Assembly: GCA_008933045.1 (NCBI GenBank)
Contig: WBXJ01000073.1
Span: 1 to 11,724 of the forward strand
DNA from: Verrucomicrobiota bacterium
GTDB lineage: Bacteria; Verrucomicrobiota; Verrucomicrobiia; Limisphaerales; SXQI01
DNA: 11,724 nucleotides
Reading direction: 5' to 3'
Shown here: positions 7,514 through 11,724 of the stretch, piece by piece
Layout of the letters: each line of letters begins with the position of its first letter
How positions within the stretch are numbered: the stretch's first letter is position 1
Program-made: the position numbers and the translations under genes
Notes under the pieces: model-generated
The model's database searches: none
Told to the model about the DNA's origin: nothing
What the model saw: the letters and a program-made list of their open reading frames with translations, nothing else

Positions 7514-8914
7514 TTATGCTTCGACAACAACCGGACGACCATTGCTGTGATGCAGAACACGGACTCTCACGCCTTTGCTGATGAGTTCGCCTTGAGTTAA
7601 GACATCCATCAACTGGTCTCCAAACTGAGCGCGTCCTCCGGGCCGCAAATCGGACATCGTCAACCCTTCCAACCCTTGTTCGATGAGTTGGTGGCCTCCG
7701 ATCTTCGTCACGGAACAATTTCCGCTCGTTGCCGTCGAAACCATCTGTCGGTAAAGGCGTGATTTTGGGAAGTAGCGGCTTAGAAAAAATGCCACGATTC
7801 CAGCAAGCGTAAATCCAACCGTCAGATTGAAAAGAGGCAACCGAAGCTGAACCGCGTTCGGAATTCGTGGCATTCCCGGATAATAATCAACCCACCCCAT
7901 GAGCAAGGAAAGAAACATGAGCGCACCGCCAACGACAGCGAGGAACACGGTTCCAGGAAAAAGAAACACCTCCAATCCGAAGATTGTAAGACCGAGAAGA
8001 AAGAAGATTATCCACTCCAAACCAGACAGACCAGCGACGTAGCCGCCAAGAAAGTAGAGTGCAAAGGCACAAACTCCGACAATCCCTGGGGCTCCAAAAC
8101 CAGGAGTCTTGAACTCGAGGTAAACTCCAAGGATACCAGCGATCAATAGGAACGGACTGATTTTGGCTAACCAACTGGCGATCGTCTCTGCCCCCGTCGG
8201 TTTAATATGAGTCACCTGAGCGCTGTTGAGACCGAGGTGCTTCAGCAACCCCTCGAGACTCGGCATCGTGCCTAAAGAGAGCAGGGGCTTGAGTGGATTG
8301 CCATAGCTTTTCTCAGCCTCAAGATTAGTGAGAGTTAGGATACGGCCTTTTTCGTTGATCGTGACGCCATCCAAAATGAACTCCTTGTTACGGTCAATCA
8401 TCGCTTCCACGACTTCGGTGTTGTGGCCATTTTTTTCGGCGGTCGCGCGGATCATTGCGCTGATGCCAGAGGTCATTTTGGCTTCTACGGAATCGGGTAA
8501 TTTTTCCACCCCACCCCCGGGAGCAATCATGATCGGAGTTGCAGCCCCGATCACACTTTGAGGAGCCATGTAGATTTGCGACGTCGCGACCGCAATAAAT
8601 GCCCCTGCTGAGAAAGCTTTACGGTTCACAAATGTGATGGTGCGACCTTTAAACTGATTAAGGATCTGGATGATCTCTTCCGTTACATCCACTCGTCCGC
8701 CGTTGGTCTCCATATCGAGAATCAACACCTCAGCGTTCGCAGCCATGGCTTCTTTGACTCCTCGCCGGATTAGGTAAGCCAACGGCGAGTCCACATCCTC
8801 GCGCACGGGAATGACAAATACTGGGCCCGACTCCCCCCGTGACATGGGTAAGTCAATGAGATGAAAACCTAGCAGTGACAAGAACACCCAGATCGACTTT
8901 TGCCATGAGTTCAT
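7514..8914 (-). CDS. Membrane-bound NfeD1b serine protease
   Basis: Long-form NfeD protein: signal peptide, a ClpP-like protease domain, a membrane domain and a C-terminal OB-fold. Numbering from the upstream GTG at 8932 (472 residues), the catalytic Ser is 108 in AFSAG and the Lys is 152 in EAKMTSG, as expected for the Ser-Lys dyad of archaeal PH1510. Five hydrophobic segments lie near 258-273, 281-301, 305-324, 328-346 and 366-386, with the OB domain at about 415-472. The ATG at 8914 (MNSWQKSIWVF) is chosen here because it gives a compact signal peptide; AGGA lies just 2 nt before it, which is too close to be decisive. In the family these proteases cut or work with SPFH/stomatin proteins in membrane quality control. 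No stomatin partner is adjacent; the ceramidase-like gene follows after 63 bp. Confidence 0.9.
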   Translation of the reverse strand: MNSWQKSIWVFLSLLGFHLIDLPMSRGESGPVFVIPVREDVDSPLAYLIRRGVKEAMAANAEVLILDMETNGGRVDVTEEIIQILNQFKGRTITFVNRKAFSAGAFIAVATSQIYMAPQSVIGAATPIMIAPGGGVEKLPDSVEAKMTSGISAMIRATAEKNGHNTEVVEAMIDRNKEFILDGVTINEKGRILTLTNLEAEKSYGNPLKPLLSLGTMPSLEGLLKHLGLNSAQVTHIKPTGAETIASWLAKISPFLLIAGILGVYLEFKTPGFGAPGIVGVCAFALYFLGGYVAGLSGLEWIIFFLLGLTIFGLEVFLFPGTVFLAVVGGALMFLSLLMGWVDYYPGMPRIPNAVQLRLPLFNLTVGFTLAGIVAFFLSRYFPKSRLYRQMVSTATSGNCSVTKIGGHQLIEQGLEGLTMSDLRPGGRAQFGDQLMDVLTQGELISKGVRVRVLHHSNGRPVVVEA

Positions 8915-8970
8915 GTTCCTAATGTATGCCACGATTTCATTCTGGCAAGTCTCACGCTATCTCATTGGTT

Positions 8971-9660
8971 TTAGAGTTGAGCCAGAAGCGACTCGAGAAT
9001 TGGCAAATCCGATGGGGCAGTGGCTTTAGGATTCGGTGACGTGGATTCTATGAGGCGGACGGGTTGCTCTATAAATGCGCAAGCTGCCGTGTCATCCGTC
9101 ACGGTCAAGTTCTGTTCCATGACAAATCGCAACGCCTTCCGTATCACCTCTACACGAAAGGCTTGCGGAGTTTGAACGGTCCACAAGTGGGATCGATCCA
9201 AATGGTGGGTGATCGTCCTTCCATCATCTGATTGCTTGACGGTGTCTGTGGCACGTTGGGCGGCGACAGCGGCTCCCATTTCTTGCGCAGCCAATAATGT
9301 TTGGCTGATCAAAATCGAACTTGTGCAGGGTCGGGCTCCGTCCTGAATCGCCACTAATTCCACCTTAGAATCTAACGCTTGCAGCCCATTCCAAACGGAG
9401 TGTTGACGCTCGGATCCACCGATCACGATGGAGTAAGGCTTACGGCTGAGGTGAGATGGAAACTGTTTCGCTAAATCGTGAAAAGCACTTTGGAAGCCAT
9501 CCTTAACCACAAGCACGATCTGATCAATCATGGGATGAGCGGCAAACCGTTCCCAAGCGTGAACAACAATGGGTTTGCCCGCGACCTCGAGGAAAATTTT
9601 ATCAACGCTCGGACCCATCCGAGTCCCACGACCTGCCGCCACAATGATCGCTGCTGTCAT
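8971..9660 (-). CDS. ispD: 2-C-methyl-D-erythritol 4-phosphate cytidylyltransferase
   Basis: IspD transfers CMP from CTP to methylerythritol phosphate, the third step of the MEP route to isoprenoids. The full-length protein (229 residues) shows every landmark of the family: the nucleotide-binding AAGRGTRMG loop (8-16) with Arg14, Lys21 in the conserved DK, GGSERQHSVWNGL (81-93), the metal-binding Asp107 in QDGARP, Arg156 in LDRSHLW, TPQAF (164-168), TDD (188-190) and Lys212 in NPKATAPSDL, equivalent to the E. coli substrate-binding Lys213. The ATG at 9660 places the nucleotide loop at the usual distance. It lies 35 bp after the ferredoxin stop and 56 bp before the nfeD ATG, consistent with cotranscription. 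ispF, often a neighbour, is not here. Confidence 0.95.
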   Translation of the reverse strand: MTAAIIVAAGRGTRMGPSVDKIFLEVAGKPIVVHAWERFAAHPMIDQIVLVVKDGFQSAFHDLAKQFPSHLSRKPYSIVIGGSERQHSVWNGLQALDSKVELVAIQDGARPCTSSILISQTLLAAQEMGAAVAAQRATDTVKQSDDGRTITHHLDRSHLWTVQTPQAFRVEVIRKALRFVMEQNLTVTDDTAACAFIEQPVRLIESTSPNPKATAPSDLPILESLLAQL

Positions 9661-9695
9661 AACGAAACGCCGAAGCGACAGCTCCTAAGCGTCTT

Positions 9696-9923
9696 TCAGA
9701 GATCTCCGATCGCCTCCACAGGGCAACCTTCCTTCGCCTCTTTGCAAAGTGTTTCCTCCTCGGGAGTGGACGGTTGTTTGTAAACGAAGGAATACCCTCC
9801 GTCCTCACTTCTCATAAAGTTCGCGGGAGCGGTCTCCCGACACAGATCACAATCGATACACTGGTTGTCGACGTAAAAAAGCCCCGAAACATTTTCAGGA
9901 TAGCGGTTTGCAAGATCGGCCAT
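9696..9923 (-). CDS. Small single-cluster [4Fe-4S] ferredoxin
   Basis: The 75-residue acidic protein carries CIDCDLC (Cys22, 25, 28) and a distant Cys67 in EGCPVEAIG, the four-ligand set for one [4Fe-4S] cluster in a monocluster ferredoxin. A fifth Cys at 60 might form a disulphide or simply be free. Such proteins carry single electrons in the cytoplasm between redox enzymes. The gene lies 35 bp upstream of ispD on the same strand and is probably the first gene of the run. A link to the MEP pathway is possible because its last two enzymes, IspG and IspH, are iron-sulphur proteins needing an electron donor; that is inference from position only. No clear Shine-Dalgarno precedes the ATG. Confidence 0.93.
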   Translation of the reverse strand: MADLANRYPENVSGLFYVDNQCIDCDLCRETAPANFMRSEDGGYSFVYKQPSTPEEETLCKEAKEGCPVEAIGDL

Positions 9924-10097
9924 AAATTAAATCAAATCAGACTCCATTTTCAGCAGGATGCAAAAAAAATCAAGCATTTTTGGAATTCCGAACGAGCGAG
10001 AGATGGCGATTTCTCATCCATTCATAGAGGCGGATTTGCGCTTTCCACTCTTTAACCTCATGATTACAGTTCAAACAGATTTTCAAAACTCTGAATT
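9924..10097. promoter_or_regulatory. Divergent intergenic region, ferredoxin/ispD run versus yebC
   Basis: These 174 bp separate two outward-facing genes and must hold promoters for both directions. For the plus strand a weak candidate is TTGCGC (10036-10041), 17 bp, then CATGAT (10059-10064). For the minus strand the A-rich run at 9961-9968 and AT-rich bases near the ferredoxin start suggest a promoter, but no good consensus pair is seen. No clear operator or riboswitch was recognised. Confidence 0.35.
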
Positions 10098-10820
10098 ATG
10101 GGTGCGCAATGGAAGCATGCGGGACGGTTGGATGCAGCGGCGAAACGTGGACAACTTTTTGGTAAGATTGTCAAAGAAATCGCTGTTTCGGCGAAAATGG
10201 GTGGAGCCGATCCAGATCTAAATGCTCGACTGCGTGTCGCGATCGAGGCCGCACGCAAACAATCAGTCCCACGCGATACGATCGAACGTGCCGTCAAAAA
10301 AGGCGCAGGACTCCTTGATGAGCAAATGCATTTCGAGACCGTCGTCTACGAGGGTTTTGCTCCCTCCAAGGTGCCCGTGATCGTGGAATGTTTGACCGAG
10401 AATAAAAATCGTACCGCCTCCGATATTCGTGTTTTATTCAAAAAGGGCCATCTCGGTACCATGGGTTCCGTGGCCTGGATGTTTGATCGCGCTGGCATCG
10501 TTGAAGCTCACCACGCGGATGCAAAAACTGACCTTGATGAAGCCGCTATCGAGGCTGGGGCTGATAACGTCGAAGCCATCGAATCGAGTGATAATCCACA
10601 TGGGCACCTTGTGGCTCGATTTACCTGCGCTATTAGTGCGGTCGATCAGGTCTCAAAAGCTTTGACCGAAAGAAAATGGGTCATCACCGCCGCAGAACTC
10701 GGTTATAATGCCAAGAACTCCGTCGAAGTGACTGAAACCGAGCGCAAGGAAGTCATCGAGTTTTTGAGTGATATCGACGATCACGAGGATGTGCACCGCG
10801 TCTACACAGCCTTGAAATAG
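10098..10820 (+). CDS. YebC/PmpR/TACO1-family protein
   Basis: The 240-residue product has the conserved family core: KRGQLFGKIVKEI (16-28), GGADPDLNARLRVAI (35-49), the RDTIERAVKKGAG region (59-71), YEGFAP (84-89), NKNRT (102-106) and GSVAWMFDRAG (121-131). Family members were long annotated as transcriptional regulators; the mitochondrial member TACO1 activates translation, and recent bacterial work links YebC proteins to ribosomes and proline-rich stalls. The start MGAQWKHAGR resembles the YeeN/YebC-II group (MGxxW) more than classical YebC (MAGHSKW). The ATG at 10098 begins exactly at this conserved N-terminus, with no clear Shine-Dalgarno. It converges with the tRNA-Arg gene 39 bp downstream. 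Which activity this copy has cannot be decided from sequence. Confidence 0.92.
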   Translation: MGAQWKHAGRLDAAAKRGQLFGKIVKEIAVSAKMGGADPDLNARLRVAIEAARKQSVPRDTIERAVKKGAGLLDEQMHFETVVYEGFAPSKVPVIVECLTENKNRTASDIRVLFKKGHLGTMGSVAWMFDRAGIVEAHHADAKTDLDEAAIEAGADNVEAIESSDNPHGHLVARFTCAISAVDQVSKALTERKWVITAAELGYNAKNSVEVTETERKEVIEFLSDIDDHEDVHRVYTALK

Positions 10821-10859
10821 CATCCCTAATCCTCCCTCCGGCTGATCGAAGACTTTGAA

Positions 10860-10935
10860 TGGTGACCCCACCAGGAATTGAACCTGGATCTCAAGTTTAG
10901 GAAACTCGAGCTCTATCCATTTGAGCTATAGGGTC
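10860..10935 (-). tRNA. tRNA-Arg (anticodon CCU), CCA encoded
   Basis: On the minus strand a complete cloverleaf folds: acceptor stem GACCCTA with TGGGGTC (one G-U), D stem GCTC/GAGC with GG in a 9-nt loop, anticodon stem CGAGT/ACTTG (one G-U) with loop TTCCTAA giving anticodon CCT, a 4-nt variable loop, and T stem CCAGG/CCTGG with loop TTCAATT. The discriminator is A (10863), and CCA is encoded at 10862-10860. It reads the AGG arginine codon. Confidence 0.95.
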
Positions 10936-10965
10936 TACCCGTTCCAGTAGACTAATTCACCTTAG

Positions 10966-10987
10966 GATGTTGACAAAACTCAACATC
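10966..10987. repeat. Perfect 8-bp inverted repeat upstream of tRNA-Arg
   Basis: GATGTTGA (10966-10973) and TCAACATC (10980-10987) form a perfect inverted repeat around CAAAAC. It sits 31 bp before the 5' end of the minus-strand tRNA, overlapping where a -35 box would fall (TTGTCA or TTGAGT on the minus strand). There is no T run, so it is more like an operator or a chance palindrome than a terminator. Confidence 0.6.
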
Positions 10988-11042
10988 GTTGTCTCGCTAA
11001 AACAAACCTGCGAGAGCCGGTTACATTATCCTGAAGGCGGCT

Positions 11043-11070
11043 AAAACTGCAAGCACACCGCAGATTTTTT
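11043..11070. terminator. Weak, possibly bidirectional terminator
   Basis: CTGC (11047-11050) pairs with GCAG (11060-11063) around a 9-nt loop; A-rich 11043-11046 can extend the stem with T-rich 11065-11068 past one bulged base. A T run follows on the plus strand (11065-11070) and TTTT on the minus strand. It lies 25 bp after the stop of the minus-strand ORF at 11095 and would separate it from the tRNA. The GC stem is only 4 bp, so the call is tentative. Confidence 0.35.
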
Positions 11071-11094
11071 ACCCCTCAAATTCGATTTGTCGTT

Positions 11095-11400
11095 TCATCG
11101 CTCCTTCAACCAGTGGATTTTAATTTCCTTCTCTAACGCCTTGAATTCCTGATGGCCCCTCAGGAGTTCGGCATTCTTCTCTTTGGCTAGTGCGGCGGTG
11201 AAGGCGTCTGACCCCGGCTTGTACCCTTGCGTGCCCGAGCCAATTCCCCCACCAAAGAACAATTGAGCAACGGATAATGCGGACGACACTTCACCAACCG
11301 GTAAACCGTCCGACCCATCAAGTTGCCCAATCAAACAGATTAACAATCCGGGGACTTCCAGAAACCTCCCGCTTTGAAAAATTTCATTCAAAAACCCCAT
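11095..11400 (-). CDS. Small unrecognised protein
   Basis: I do not recognise this 101-residue product (ATG at 11400; TTG at 11403 gives one more residue). The first half is hydrophobic and Gly-rich (GLLICLIGQL, then LFFGGGIGSG near residues 46-60), which might be membrane-inserting. The last 35 residues are a charged, probably helical tail (KEKNAELLRGHQEF and on to HWLKER). The amino-acid make-up looks more protein-like than the overlapping frames, and a possible terminator follows, but the start lacks a good ribosome site (only AGGG about 10 nt upstream). It could be a real small lineage-specific protein or a chance ORF. Confidence 0.42.
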   Translation of the reverse strand: MGFLNEIFQSGRFLEVPGLLICLIGQLDGSDGLPVGEVSSALSVAQLFFGGGIGSGTQGYKPGSDAFTAALAKEKNAELLRGHQEFKALEKEIKIHWLKER

Positions 11401-11468
11401 CAAAACCAGCCCTGAACTTTAAAAAAGCTGAGTTTCTGAAAGTCACCTTGAAAGCAAACCTTAGCCCC

Positions 11469-11488
11469 CCGTGCCGCGTGCGGCGTGG
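11469..11488. terminator. GC-rich hairpin just after the right-edge gene
   Basis: CCGTGCCGC (11469-11477) pairs with GCGGCGTGG (11480-11488), including two G-U pairs, directly downstream of the minus-strand stop at 11490. No T run follows on the minus strand (it reads GGGGGGCTAAGG), so it may only protect the 3' end or act weakly as a terminator. Confidence 0.35.
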
Positions 11489-11489
11489 A

Positions 11490-11724
11490 CTACTGTTTGA
11501 TCACTCGGTAGAAGCGACGCGGGTTAGTTGCTGCTTGGGGATCGATCTGCGTCAGGTCCGTGGATCCGACAGCCTTCGTCTCTAGCGGAGTCCATAGTTT
11601 GAGGTCGGTCGAGTATTCGATCGTGTGTGTCACCGTCGCCCCGTCTTGGACCTTCAGAACAAACCCGCTGCGTGCGCGTTCGTATTTGAGCGTAATGATC
11701 GGAGCCAGATTGACAGTCAGGGTG
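11490..11724 (-). CDS. C-terminal part of an exported protein (5' end outside the window)
   Basis: The last 77 codons run in from the right edge and stop at TAG (11492-11490). The translated tail includes LKYERARSGFVLKV, then IEYSTDLKLWTPLET and DPQAATNPRRFYRVIKQ. This 'YSTDLxxW…tP…RFYRV' pattern is a common beta-sandwich-like C-terminal module of large secreted or surface proteins in Verrucomicrobiota; it often ends Ig-like or repeat-rich proteins, and its own role is not established. What the rest of the protein does cannot be told from this window. The frame is clear, with no internal stop. Confidence 0.82.
   Translation of the reverse strand, partial: TLTVNLAPIITLKYERARSGFVLKVQDGATVTHTIEYSTDLKLWTPLETKAVGSTDLTQIDPQAATNPRRFYRVIKQ

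Noticed and set aside
11015..11042. Hairpin GCCG…CGGC upstream of the weak terminator
   Set aside because: Only 4 bp with an 18-nt loop and no T run; not distinguishable from chance.
11277..11585. 102-residue plus-strand ORF
   Set aside because: It overlaps both the small minus-strand ORF and the right-edge exported-protein gene, whose family-like C-terminus is convincing; the plus-strand translation is basic and featureless.
1..11724. CRISPR array, prophage, defence or toxin-antitoxin system
   Set aside because: No regularly spaced repeats, cas-like, phage structural, restriction or toxin genes are seen; most of the window is ordinary chromosomal coding sequence.

Overview
The window reads as chromosomal DNA of a Verrucomicrobiota bacterium, possibly of the Pedosphaera/Limisphaerales type; that finer placement is inference. 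Three things support the phylum: a 1019-residue 'PVC-type' dehydrogenase/HEAT/haem-c protein of a family concentrated in Planctomycetota and Verrucomicrobiota; a cut-off gene at the right edge ending in the 'YSTDLxxW…RFYRV' tail common in verrucomicrobial exported proteins; and weak or absent Shine-Dalgarno sequences at many starts.

Layout, left to right. Positions 1-118 hold two 18-bp direct repeats at 23-bp period and look like the outer end of an IS21-like insertion sequence whose body lies outside the window. Directly after it comes a promoter, a short valine-rich leader peptide, and a strong hairpin with a T run (172-300). This looks like a translation-coupled attenuator for the next gene, ilvB (335-2188, +), the acetolactate synthase large subunit. 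No ilvN follows.

From 9923 down to 2205 five genes run on the minus strand with short gaps: a single-cluster [4Fe-4S] ferredoxin, ispD (MEP isoprenoid pathway), a membrane NfeD1b protease, an exported neutral-ceramidase-like hydrolase with a C-terminal LamG domain, and the exported dehydrogenase/HEAT/cytochrome protein. The last two overlap by 4 bp (ATGA) and are probably translated together as an extracytoplasmic degradation pair. Whether all five share one transcript cannot be told from sequence alone.

On the right are a YebC/TACO1-family gene (10098-10820, +), a tRNA-Arg(CCU) gene with encoded CCA (10935-10860, minus), an unrecognised 101-102 codon minus-strand ORF, and the 3' end of a minus-strand exported-protein gene running off the edge.

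The most notable item is the ilvB leader region: a peptide with seven Val codons, five of them consecutive, ending just before a textbook intrinsic terminator. It parallels enterobacterial ilvB leader attenuation in a phylum where I know of no well-described case.
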